In this document: one piece after another, positions 10,521 through 22,458 of the stretch
How the letters are laid out: each line of letters begins with the position of its first letter
Position numbering within the stretch: position 1 is the stretch's first letter
NCBI GenBank assembly: GCA_905250125.1
Contig: CAJNOL010000007.1
Coordinates: 369,741-433,740, forward strand
DNA from: Rotaria sordida
Lineage: Eukaryota > Rotifera > Eurotatoria > Philodinida > Philodinidae
DNA: 64,000 bases
Direction: 5' to 3'
Notes under the pieces: generated by a model
Seen by the model: only the letters and a program-made list of their open reading frames with translations
Databases searched by the model: none
What the model was told of the DNA's origin: nothing
Position numbers and translations under genes: made by a program

Positions 10521-12105
10521 GAAGTATGTGAGAAACTTGAGCTACTGTTTAGCACTGAGTAGGAATAATGGTGTACATAGAGACGTGCATAGGTCGCGGC
10601 TCTTCGGGGGACGAAGCGCTCCCACGCTGCGACGCTGAAATAAAGGGTCTGTTAGGCGGAGAACCGCACTTCCCCGCTGAATGTCTGCAGAATACTTGAG
10701 AAGTTAAAATTCGAATAGTTGAATACTTAAATTCAAATTTCAAGTATTACATATATGAGAGAAATAAAATAAAAGTAGAATTTCTTGTCGTATGCATGTC
10801 GATTAATATGATTAACGAACGACAGTATGATTTCTAGTAGTCACTATAAGAAAATATACAGGATGTGATAAAATTCAATGGCACTGAATTTATTTTTTCC
10901 CATATTGTAGAAATCTGTTAAAATGTGATAATGAAACATAAACAATATACTGCCATTTCCAAATCATTCATTAAACTTTATTACTTGCTTCATCAACTAA
11001 AGCCTTTTATCTTTTTTTCATTTACACGTAAATGATCTCCTTGACGAACAATCAAACTGAAGTGATGCATAGATTACTGCAAAAGGTTTCTAATTTGACT
11101 CTCTCAGAAGTACTATATTAAGTGTACGTTTCTCTTGTAATCCTTCTATCCATTCTACATCACCTAGGACATTTCAGGCTTTTAGGGCCTATTCATCGTT
11201 GTCTTTTACCATTTTCTTAAGACTGTGTGACGCAAATTCTACTCATCTATTTTGGATCCGTACAAGAATATTTGCAATAGGTGATTTTACATTATTGAAA
11301 AATGGGTTTAACTTATAAGAAAAGTCGTTTCTCTTTTAGCACAATCGCAAGAACATTTAGCATTTTTAGATTGTGTAATCATGAATTAATTTCTCTAATT
11401 TTTAGAAAGAAATTTCAACTTTCAAAATCGAGTCTATGCAGATCATCTCCAAATACCGTCATTGAAAGAAATTGATAGTGCTGTTCTAGGAAAAATATAC
11501 AATGATTTTCATTGGACCTCAAATCAATAGAAGATACTCTGAGCCTAATTTTGTCAACGTAATAGTTGCTCTTCAACAATAAACTTCGAACTTGGAGAAA
11601 TGAACAGATGCTGCTTGTCTTCATATACATCGATCAAATTGAACGGGCACAGAAAATATTAAACCAATCAAGTAAGATGAAAAGAAAAAATTGCCCTTCA
11701 GGTTCTTATTGCCTGAATTTCTGATATTCTATCTGGTCGAAATACCATAGAATAATCACCTACACTTTATGTCTACACATGTTTAGAGTTATTCTTTTCA
11801 TAATTAAAGTAATTATAAAAGCTCAATTTTGGTTTTATAACTATAGTTTGAAAATAGTGTTTTTTTATATACAATTCGATTTTGAAATGACATTGATCTC
11901 AATAGTCGTTTTTTTATTTTCTATCTGAAAAAAAGTGAACAAACAAGTTTTTTTTTGCTCTCATCGGGCATGTATACAAAAAAAATGAACAATAACAAAC
12001 GAACAAAACAATAACGATACGTAAAAAAAGTTCATCGACAACCATATCAATCATGTTTCCATGATATTATTTCCTAGAACAAGAGAGTGAATAGATATAA
12101 ATTTA

Positions 12106-13796
12106 TTATGAATTCCTATTACCAGGATATTGTTCTTGCTCCATGGCTTCACTATTCGGTTTATGACCATTTTGATGTTGCTTTTGTTCCATTGAATGCG
12201 GCATTTGACCAGCTTGTAACATGGCTTTTAATCTTTCGACTTCTTCTATTGATTTAGCTTCCAAAATGGCTTTCTAAAAGTTTATTAATATTAATTTGAG
12301 AAATACAAAAAAGAAACAAATAAAGAAATATAAACTTTGATAGCATCAGCATCTTTCTTAGTCATTCGTGGTGCTTGTTGTTGTTGTTTAGCTAATTCTC
12401 CACCAGGTACAAATGTATTAGCTCCTTTTTGTTTTTTCTTCGCTTTCTCAGCAGATTTAGATTTATAGAGTTTACGAGCTGCTTCACGTTCCTAAAAAGC
12501 AAAAAACCCCAGTAATTGATGAAGTAGAAACAAAGAAATAATTACTTTTTGAGTAATTCGATTATAATCAAGTGTTCGTAAATTAGGTAACATATAAATA
12601 ACATATAGACGATAATCCTTTTTCATAGCAATCGGATTTCGAGCAAAGCTAGAAAAGTATGTAATCATTATTTTTTCTTCTTCATTCAACAAAGAATTTT
12701 ACCTAACGTGAGTCAATTTTGGTAATGTTGCAAGTGGATCAATATCCGATAATTCTTGCAACATATTATTATTAAGCATTAATGTATCTAAATTTGCAAT
12801 GTATTCTTGTAGATTGTCAGCGATACGTCTAAAATGAATAAAATTATTGAAAAGGAAAATAAATAAAATGAATCTGATCAGTTTTTACCCTAGAAAGTTA
12901 CTTAAAAGTATACACAAAACTATCAAAAAATATTTATTGTTAACTTCGATATCCGAAAGTAGAATTCGGCTGTTTCAAAAATTACCTGGAACCATGATTC
13001 TGCTTTGATTCCCAGAATATCACGTGGAATTGAAACCGTTATATCATCAGATAGATACGAAAATTTTAAATCTATTTTGAGAAATTTTCATTATTAAACT
13101 GTTGAGATTCAAGATAACAAATATTTCAATGCTTAAACAGGACAATATTGTACATATATATATTGCTATCTTTAATCTCAACAGTAATAATAATGAAGAT
13201 TTTTTGACATAGATTCAAGAATTTTTCTATCTATCTGATAATTTAACGATCTCAGTGTTTTTTTCCACGGTTTCGGCCCCAAAAAATTTTAAAAAATCAA
13301 TTTCGATTCGGTTCTCTATCTCAGTTTCTTTTCGAAATCGCTGAATTCTACCCGAGAGCATGTCACTTCTACATCATTCTTGGTTTTTTCAAGTACAGTT
13401 TTATTATTCAGATAGATTGGATGGTGCTTGAGTGTTAATAGCACCATAAGTATTCCGTTCGAAACAAATGAAATTTTAATGATCAACAAATTTATTTAAA
13501 ATAAAATCTTCTTACGCTATATGATTATTTGCAAGATAAAGTGTTTTTAATTTTGGTAAAAATGGAAAACCATCAAGTTTACGTAAATCATTATTCGTAA
13601 AATCGATTGTATCGAATTGATTTAATGTTGCACCTAAATTTTCAATAACAGGAATCTTTAAATCTAAATATTCATAATTGACATAAATCGAATAAAATTA
13701 TTGCTCTTGTTTACCGCGTAAACTTAATTCATATTGACCGACAGGATTAAGATATTGAGGAGCTGCTTCAATCACTTCAGGAGTAAGACGACCCAT
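12106..13796 (-). CDS. SNRPA1: U2 small nuclear ribonucleoprotein A'
   Basis: Six exons on the minus strand: 13715-13796, 13516-13663, 12703-12828, 12546-12648, 12336-12491 and 12106-12273, giving 260 residues (human 255). The start MGRLTPEVIEAAPQYLNPVG aligns with human MVKLTAELIEQAAQYTN. Leucine-rich repeats follow (KIPVIENLGATLNQFDTIDF, LDGFPFLPKLKTLYLANNHI), and then the LRR cap block KKDYRLYVIYMLPNLRTLDY, almost identical to the human KHYRLYVIYKVPQVRVLDF. U2A' binds U2B'' and stem-loop IV of U2 snRNA in the spliceosome. Intron 2 is 687 bp, far larger than the others, and holds an inverted-repeat element. The gene lies 119 bp downstream of ACAD9 on the same strand. Confidence 0.95.
12960..13370. 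mobile_element. MITE-like element, family B copy 1, in SNRPA1 intron 2
   Basis: The intron holds an internal inverted repeat: 13040-13110, read on the minus strand, resembles 13165-13260 on the plus strand (tctttaatctcaacag ... tctatctgat). The outer part (ggctgtttcaaaaattacct) matches the family B copy at 55695-56055 (gcggttccaaaaattacttg). Ends are approximate. Confidence 0.55.
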
Positions 13797-13915
13797 AATA
13801 TAATAATTTTTCTTTAAAACAAATAAATCAATCTGAAAAACTCAGATATATTAGAAAAAAAAACAAAACACTTTCGATTTCCTATCCACTTAAAAAAAAA
13901 CAAGTTTATAAAAAT
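13797..13915 (-). promoter_or_regulatory. ACAD9-SNRPA1 intercistronic spacer with candidate trans-splice acceptor
   Basis: The 119-bp spacer, read on the minus strand, has two T-rich tracts. The second ends in gagtttttcag about 35-40 nt before the SNRPA1 ATG. Confidence 0.45.
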
Positions 13916-16900
13916 TTAATATGTTCGTTCTAATGGTGTTGTTATTGGATAACCTTTGGCTATGAGCATCTAAGAAAAATCAAGTCATTTTTATTTTATT
14001 AATAAAATTAAAATAATTTCTTACTCGTTTAGCTAAATGTTGTAAATGTTCATCACCTGTTCGATAACCATGTTCATGAACTTCTTTAGCAAATCTATCA
14101 ATTCTTAAACGTGCATGTTTACAATAAAGAAAAGTCATTTCAGTTTCATGTTCACAATTTTTTAAACCAATTGAATATGCACGCGATGAACGACCTAACA
14201 TTGCTGTCATTGCAAAAATTTCCATAACTATTTCAGATAGACGTCTTAAATATAATTGATTATCAATTATATCACGACCAGATTTTGTTAATGTTTCTTT
14301 AGTTACATTTCGTAAAACAAATATAGCATATTCTAAATCTTTTGCTGGAATACCTAAAGATGGATGAACCTAAATTAATTTAAAAAAAATTAATTATATT
14401 AAATTTTGATATTTTTTTCTTTAAGTATTTACTTTTTCCCATAGATCATGTTTAAAGGTAAATGGCGCACGCATTGCTTGTGCTTGTGTAGTCCAACTAG
14501 TTAATAAATGTCGTAATTTAGTTCCAGGAAAATGAATTGGATTTCGAATTTTTCGTACAAAATCATGAATAACTGTACTAACACTCATCACACCTTCCCA
14601 TGCTGTTAATAGACGTAAAACATCATTTGGTACATCAAACATTGACCATGGACGTATATCACGAAGATATTGTTCAACTGGATGACCAATCTCAATGCCT
14701 TCAACACCAAATATTTCAAGACAATCATTTGCTAAACGATATAAACGATCTGTAGCAAAGATTTTTGTTAATGCTGATTCAATTGATATAACAGGCATTG
14801 AAAATGAATCAAGTATACCACTTGTTAAATATGTCATTGATTCCATTGTATATGTGTCAATTTCCATATGAAATAGACGTTTTTGAATTAAACCTTGATC
14901 CATTAATCTACGACTAAAAGATTCACGTTGAATTGCTCGTTCAGATGCTAATTGAATTAGACGTTTACCAACACCAACACACATGCCTAAAATTTTCGAT
15001 TAAAATTAAAAATAAATCTTTTCTTTCTAGATCAGTAAATAATGAGCGTCAGAGAAGTTAAGAAGAAGAATGTTCAGTGTTGGAAAGTTATGCACTAAAA
15101 AAAAGAAAATCAAGGTCAGCAGAATATTCACATCCATACCTACTCATATAACAAATGATCGAAAAGTAATTAGAGCAAAATGTCCAATCATTTTTAAGCT
15201 TTTTTATTAAACCTGCAGGAATTCGAGAAGCATTGGGCTAGAATCAAAATTATGTGTCCTTTCCAGCTATGGATTCATGATTTTGTAAGACTTCTAGTTT
15301 AAAAGTTATGAACTAACCTTTTAGAGGTACGAACATTAAGTTTGTACAGAGAAAATAGCATTTAATTATTTTCTACAAAGTGATATATGAATCAAGAGTT
15401 TTAGAACAACCGTTTAGGAATGCTCGAGTTCACATTGCAAGCTTGTTTTCTATAGAAATCAAGAAAGTTGCCAGAATTGACATGATTTACCTTGGTTCAA
15501 CACTTGCTGTTAACAAATGATTTACAGCTAACTAATCCTTAATATACTATTTTGTTGAGAAATGTTTGTTCTTTCAGTCATTGTATTTAAAATAAGTTTC
15601 GCTTCTAAAAATATCGGCTTGTAACTCCTACAAGAATTTTGAATCCATATTTGAAAAGAACACAAAATTCTAATTCTAACCCAATGTTTTCAAGTTTCTG
15701 CAGGCTTCTTAAAAAAGCTGAAAAATGAATGAATACTTTGTCTAATTACCTTTCTATCACTCATTATTACAATAAATGCTAGTCAATTACCGAAAAGTAA
15801 GAAAAGACCTGATCAATATTTCGAAAAATGCTTATTAAATCCTATTTCAACACTTCATTCAAGTATTCAAACTCACATTGATTCAATTACACATCATATT
15901 TTATTGTAATTATTTTTATTAATATTTGTATTTCGTTAAATATAATAGTTCATTATTGATCTTTTTATGTGCTAAACTTTTCGTACTCATCGTTTCAGCT
16001 ACCTTCTTTCTTTCATATTATTCTGTTCAATAAAATGCAAAAGAGATTCTCGTTTGACATAAAAAAAATCTTTTGAGGATTACTTCGAAATTTTCAAATA
16101 CTATGAATTTGAAAGTCTTGCAAAACATGCAAAGATACCTATAAAAATTTAATTATGATCATACGTGGATGAACTTCAATTTAGATTCTACTAGCATATT
16201 TAGTGATATATATACTTAAATCATAATGAAATGAAGAAATTTTCATATGAAGAAGAATTTGTAAATGACATTTATATTTGTTGCTGAGAATGAAAGAGAA
16301 TTTTTGTTTGGGAGAAAAAAAAAGACTAGACATGGTCTCTAACCTGAGAGAGTTGTTCGTACATAACCATGTAAATTTCTTAATATGTTTAATCCTTCAC
16401 CAAGTTGTCCTATTGAATGATGTGCAACATTAACTTTAACATCTTTAAATTCAATATGTGTTAAACCAAGACCACGTAAACCAAGTGTTGATATTGGTGG
16501 TGATATATTAACACCAGGCATATCACGATGAACAAGAAAAAATGAAAAACGATCATCATAATCATCTGATGTATGACGTTCTTTTGTTTTACAATAAACA
16601 AGAAATACATTAGCATTAAGTCCATTTGTAACCCACATTTTTTTTCCATTAATAATATATGTATTTGGATCTGTATTACTTACGGTTGCTGTCGTTTCAA
16701 TATTTCGTATATCACTACCACTATGTGCTTCTGTTATACAAGCTGTTGCTATCATATTACCTGTAGCCATTTCAGGTAAATAATAACGTTGTTGTTCATC
16801 TGTACCATAGACAAGTAAACCTTAATTATAATTAATGCTTATTTTATTGAATATTTAATTTAAAAGAAAAAAAAGAAAAACTTACTTCTAACTCCGTATT

Positions 16901-18805
16901 CTGTATGTGCTAATAATTGAGTAGTAATAGTTGGACTAACAGCTAATTCTTCAAACATACGTACAGATAATTGACTATTTAAACTAAGACCATCTATAAT
17001 TGAATAATTAAAATGTAACAAAACAAAAAAAAAAACAATAATTCTTACTGAATTCTTCCGGTATAATTAATCCATGTAATTTTAATTTACACATTTCTTT
17101 ATAAATATCTTTATCAATATGATTATCTCTTTCGATTTTATTTCGATCAATTGAATCAGTAAATTTTTTTAAACGTTCACATAATGTATTCATTTGAGTT
17201 GATTCACCCTTAGTTAATAATTCTGGATAAGTTAATATATCCCGATCAAATTCTCCATTAAATACAATAGTCATATATTGTGTATTTGTTGAATCAACTG
17301 TTAAACGTTCTTTACGACGTAAAGCATCTAATTCATCTTTATATTCATATTCTAAACCTTCTTCTTCTAAACGTGGACGATCTTTACGTGTAATTATAGA
17401 TTCTTCGGATGTGGGACGGACTTGTTCGATTATTTCTTTGTTTGGTTTTGTTATGTTTGATCTTAAGAGTTAAAAAGAAAAAAAAATTACATTCTAACAA
17501 TCTATAAACTTTATAGATAATCAAAAGAAAACAGTTGTCAATTACATTTAATACTAATTTTCATATATCATTTCAAGAAAATATATTGATGTTATTTAAA
17601 ACGAATGTCCTGCATGGGTACGACTTTTCGTAATCAGACCTAAACCAGTGTTAATCGACATCTGGTAGATACGTTCACGGTTACAGTACGGTTTTTAAAC
17701 TTTTATTTTATATGAAAAAGTATACTATTTAGTTTCTCCCATAAAGAATAATCAAAAAAAAGAGATTATCTGATTTCACTTGGTATCTTTCTGCTTCTAA
17801 AATTTGATCATATGTCGCTAAGTATATATTGGCTTATTGCTGATGACGCTGAAACGCAACGCAAAGTTAGTGTCAAACGTCAAAATTGTGGATACATATA
17901 TAGATGCTTTCTCCATCACGATAATATATGTTCACCTTTCTGATAATTCACTTGCCTCTACATGCATTCAGTTACTTTATCAAATATGGTTCATCATCAT
18001 CTGTAGATGAATTTTCATTAGAAACGAATTCTTTTAGTAAAACAATATTGCTTTCCGCTTCTGTGATCTGTTTTCAAGTACAGTAAATTGCTCAATCATG
18101 ATCGAACCGCTTTTCATTTCTATGCTTTTATATAAATTAGTAGTTTGAAAAAGTAAACATATTTTGAAACGTCGACATCTTATTAATTGTCGGGTCGGAT
18201 CCGCGTATGATCTCATACCTGAACCTGAATCAACATTTTTTTTTCATGCTCAGTACCCAACCAAATTGCAGAATACTACATACAAACGGTTTATTTTCTC
18301 TCATATTGGAAGAAGAATTGTTTACATACATTTTTCCTATGAATATTTATGTGAAAGATTAGACATTTTTGATTAAATTATAGTTACGAATGAATACAGA
18401 GATATGAAGTCGTTGTTATTAACAAGTAGATAGTTTATCTGAACAAAATTTCTCAGATTTATTATCGATAATATATAATATCTTTCAAATGAATTCTAAA
18501 AGAACTACAACTCAGATGTGTCAATTCTTAAATTCTTACTAAAATGATGATCAAATGTGATTAACGTTAGTTTAAACAATTTCAAACATAAATTCGAAAA
18601 CTATTCGACTATTTTCAAAACTTAACAATTATTTTTAAGAATTAAACATCAATATAAATATATTATTTTTTCCTTTAGAAACTTATTTGAAAAATCTGTA
18701 GAAATAAACAAAAGAATTTTTCGATAATAAAACTTACACAAATCGATTTACATGTAGATTTACATACGATCGTCGAATCCACGGTAAAAATCTCAATGTT
18801 TGCAT
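13916..18805 (-). CDS. ACAD9: ACAD9-type acyl-CoA dehydrogenase / complex I assembly factor
   Basis: Seven exons on the minus strand: 18738-18805, 17049-17461, 16886-16993, 16344-16820, 14433-14986, 14025-14369 and 13916-13969, giving 672 residues. Exon 1 encodes an Arg-rich mitochondrial leader (MQTLRFLPWIRRSYVNLHVN). The dehydrogenase core includes the FAD-contact block CITEAHSGSDI and the helical C-terminal domain (MESMTYLTSGILD). The VLCAD/ACAD9 extension ends in PLERTY, like human ACAD9 (PLDRTC). ACAD9 works in the mitochondrial inner membrane in complex I assembly and also in long-chain fatty-acid oxidation. Where most family members have FEGTNEILR with the catalytic Glu, this protein has MFDVPNDVLR, so dehydrogenase activity is doubtful. 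Two introns exceed 1.2 kb. VLCAD is the alternative, but the C-terminus favours ACAD9. Confidence 0.88.
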
Positions 18806-18881
18806 GTTTTTGTTTTTCTTCTTAAACAAAAACCTAAATTAATATTTCATCTAAAACAAAAAAAGAAAATTTGATTAACAT
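18806..18881 (-). promoter_or_regulatory. HTRA2-ACAD9 intercistronic spacer with candidate trans-splice acceptor
   Basis: Only 76 bp separate the HTRA2 stop from the ACAD9 ATG. Read on the minus strand it contains ttttctttttttgttttag, a strong polypyrimidine tract plus AG about 40 nt before the ATG, with no room for a promoter. This suits spliced-leader addition in a polycistronic transcript. Confidence 0.5.
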
Positions 18882-20238
18882 CTATTCGATAGATTCAGGC
18901 GTTACTACAATATTAAATACAAGTCCATTATTTCGAACAATTTTTAAATTTAATGTTTCATCTTCTTGAACACGTTTAAGAAGATCTGCACTTGTTTCAA
19001 TATCATGTCCATTAACTTGAATAATAATATCACCAGGTTGAAGACCAGCACGTTGTGCAGTTGAATTTACCATAACACCAGCAATATAAACACCTTTATT
19101 TATTGAAAATGTCATTGGCATACGATAACGCATTTCTTCAATAATTTGTGGTGTTAATGAAAACATTTTAATACCTAAATAACGTGTTTGTCGACGATTA
19201 GTTATTGATGTTGTTTGTTTAGATGTTGATTGTTTTAATTTTTTCTTTTCAATATCAGCTAAAAATAATTTTGCATAATTAATTGGTAATGCAAATGATA
19301 TTCCTGTCATAGCTTTCATTGAATTAATACCAATAACTTGTCCATCAAGATTAACAAGTGGACCACCACTATTACCACCTGTTATCATACAATCTGTTTG
19401 AATATAATTTATATTACGTCCAAATAAACCTAATTCACTACTTGTTCGACCAACATTTGAAACAATACCAGATGTTACCGTATTTGATAATGCTAATGGA
19501 CTACCAACAGCAATACAATGTTCACCAGCACGTATTTTATCTGAATCACCTAAATTTAAATAAGGTAATTTTTGTTGTTTTGAATCAATTTGTACAACAG
19601 CTAAATCTGCAACCATATCCACTAGACAAAAAAAATAAATAAATATCATTAAAATTTTTACTACAATACAAAAAAAAACAAACTTTTTATTTCGTACCAT
19701 GTTCAACAGTTCCAGTAAAACGTTGTCCATCAGCTAATTTAATTTTAACATGTTTTTTATTCCGTACAACATGTGCATTTGTTAATATAAGTCCTGTTTC
19801 ATTGATAATAAAACCTGAACCATTTGTTGTACCTATTGATGAATTAAAATGTCCAAAATATGGCATGGATTCAAGATCAACTTCAATATGAACAACAGCT
19901 GGTGCAACATGTTCAACAACATCAGCTATAAAATTGTATTGTTTTGAATATGGAAGTTTTTCAATTAATGGTTTTTGATTATCAACTATTAATGGACCTT
20001 TTGGTGTTGAAGGTATTGGTTCATTATTTGATAAAGCATATAAACGATAACGTTTAAAAATTTCATAAAAACTTAAAGAACTTGTTGCAAGAAGAAGAGT
20101 AAATGGTATAGATGAATTAATTTTATTAGAATATTGTTCATTTCTTGTTGATAATAATGGAATATAAAATGATGAATATTTTTGACGATTAAAAAGAATT
20201 CTTGCAAAACGATACATTATTGCGGTGCGTCTTAACAT
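18882..20238 (-). CDS. HTRA2: HtrA2/Omi-like mitochondrial serine protease
   Basis: Two exons on the minus strand, 19698-20238 and 18882-19621, encode 426 residues. An Arg-rich mitochondrial leader (MLRRTAIMYRFARILFNRQK) and a hydrophobic segment near residues 43-57 precede the trypsin-like domain. All three catalytic residues are present: His in LTNAHVV, Asp in VADLAVVQ and Ser in GGNSGGPLVNLDG. A single C-terminal PDZ domain follows (QRAGLQPGDIIIQVNGHDI). HtrA2 is an intermembrane-space protease for quality control and, in mammals, cell death. I could not identify the IAP-binding AVPS-type motif after the leader. There is no splice acceptor just upstream of its ATG, which fits it being the first gene of a minus-strand cluster with ACAD9 and SNRPA1. 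Confidence 0.93.
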
Positions 20239-22458
20239 TTAAAAAAAACAGAGGATCAATTCGGTTGTCAGAAGTGAACCAAACTCGACGTGAACCAAAG
20301 TCGAATCCACAGTCCATATTTCACCTATCTTGACTGATAATATGAGACAGCTATCGAAAGATGTCGTGCATGATTGGATTGTTTTCCATTGTATCTAATA
20401 TTTCATGTTTTCTTCACTTCTTTTCATTTTTACGGTTTTTTTTTATTAGTAAATGATCGGTTGACATTGATTATGTGTTCTGAAATCCAGAAGTTGGAAT
20501 TCAAAATATTCGATGAACAATAGCTCAATATCATACGATAAATTTCGTTAAATAAGAATCTCCTATTCCGAAGTATAGTAGTCAAATTTTGAATGCCTTT
20601 GCCACTTTAGTGTCACTTGTTAGTATTGATTCATAAATATAAATATCTATCGAATTTGCTTTGTGTTCGAAGATTTATTTTCAATTTATTTCAATAATAA
20701 AAATCGAAAATATACATTTATTATCAAATGAGTTATGAAAGAACAATATAAAAAAAAATTGCTATGAACATAAGTTTTAGTTACATAAGATGGTGGAAAA
20801 GAATTCAGCAACAACATTCTAGCGATCATTTTTCTGTAATGTTAGGCAAGTACTGTGAAGGTATAAGTATTTAACTGCGCATGATCGGTATGGGTGAATC
20901 CATGGGAAACGTACCACTTTATACATGACTTCCTCAGAATTCGCTGAAACTTTCAGAATTTGTAGAGCTCGATGAGCTGATCATTTTGATAATAAATTGT
21001 TATGAGTTTGATTCTGGATTAGAGTTGAAATGAACAAAATACAGTTTTCAAAAATTCCAGAAAATCATGGTCAAAGTAAAAAGTTTTGATTTTTTGCGAG
21101 AACGTTTTCTCTTTTATTTTAAGATCAAAATGAAACATTCTATACATATTTTGATAGCCCGTGCTCAGCTCTATGGAACCAAATATGAACCAAAACATTT
21201 TCATTTTCTAAGAAAAATTTTTAATCGGGCCACAATAAGTTCACTGCTACACAAACTTTCTCTCCTAATAAAAAATCTCTTTCAAATTTGGGTGAATTGT
21301 GATCTAGTAGGTTTTGTAGAGCGTCGGTTTCTCTACCTTGTGGTGTATAGAACTTCGCAGCCAGTTTCCATTTTTGCTCGTTAGAAGGTCAAAAAGTTTA
21401 TCTACTACTGTTTTCTGAAGATTTCAGTTCATATTTCTGAACTTTTCAAAAGAAAGACTCAATAAAATAATCTGAAAATTTAAATTGAAAGAAATCTCAA
21501 GTATTAGAATAAAAATCATAAAAAACTTTATTAACTATTGTCTTGCCTTTCATATCATCCCACAATAGTAAAATGTCAGAAGTCATGTTTGAACTCTTGA
21601 TTGTTTAAATTTATCGCTTTCAATACAAAATACAGTTATAGTGTATTGAGATAACATAGGTATCTCAAAGGACTACTGATCTATTTCGAAAGATTTCGTT
21701 CACCTTCATCTCAACAGTGTAACTTCGATTTTTTCGAACAGTTGAATGCCGTCGTATATCAGAATCTAACACATAAATGTTGTTTTAAAATTATTCTAAG
21801 ATTCAGTCAACATACAATTGGCAGCAATTAATCTCGCCACTAATATAACTTTTAAAATCTTTTCTTCATTGACAATGATTAATTTTTATATCTGAAAACA
21901 AAAAAAAATAAGTATCAAATAAGAGATTAGATGTAAATTTGAAGTAGAATCATATTATTCTTGTCGATAATATTCGAAAATCACCGAATTATACAACACT
22001 CTCTGAATTGGTTCAAAGTTTGCACCTGAAAAAAAAACAGAAAATTAAGAAACCAACAATTCATGTTTATGATGTACATTGTCTGTTATTCTATTATGTC
22101 TCTATCGCGTTGAAAAAGAAAAATATCATTTTGGATGGTTGTAAAACATGGACTTTTCATCTGATTGGCTTATAACTTCTATATGAAATGAGCCTATTGA
22201 CTTTGGCTCACATGTTTGGCTCACTTCTGTGGACCGATCAATTCGTATTGTTTAAAATATTTAACCAATCAAATAAATATAAATCGATTCTTCTTGTGAT
22301 TGGTTAATAAAACGACAAACTGACTATGTCTATAGATACAAATTTTCCTTTCGTTATATTTAACTTACCGATCAATGTGAATAGATTTTCATGTTCATCA
22401 AAAATATTTTTATTATAAAATATATTTAATTGATCATTATATTTAACATCGATAAATT
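20239..22458. other. Gene-poor region flanked by an inverted repeat
   Basis: About 2.2 kb, AT-rich. Sequence at 20254-20304 (tcagaagtgaaccaaactcg) recurs inverted at 22197-22246 (tttggctcacttctgtggac), so the two arms flank about 1.9 kb. No ORF inside is convincing. The arms lie just upstream of HTRA2 and of the MRPL40 pseudogene. Confidence 0.45.

Larger units (their letters stand above)
10128..10745. mobile_element. Inverted-repeat element enclosing two minisatellites
   Basis: The left end (aacttgaaagttgaattcaa, continuing as gtattcaactattc) is mirrored at the right end, about 10706-10743, which reads acttgaaatttgaatttaag and onward in reverse complement. Between them lie a roughly 10-11-bp tandem repeat (10155-10265), a roughly 26-bp tandem repeat (10310-10520) and a GC-rich patch (10575-10690) unlike the surrounding AT-rich DNA. 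The structure fits a non-autonomous DNA transposon or foldback element. No transposase was seen. Confidence 0.55.
10064..12105. other. Gene-poor region with repeats
   Basis: It holds the inverted-repeat element at 10128-10745. The rest (10746-12105) is AT-rich, with only scraps of open frame, for example near 11405-11530, that cannot be assigned. Confidence 0.4.

Noticed and set aside
13980-14024. Read-through tail VRNYFNFINKIKMT of ACAD9 exon 6
   Set aside because: A good donor at 14025 splices to 13969, giving the ACAD9-type PLERTY ending.
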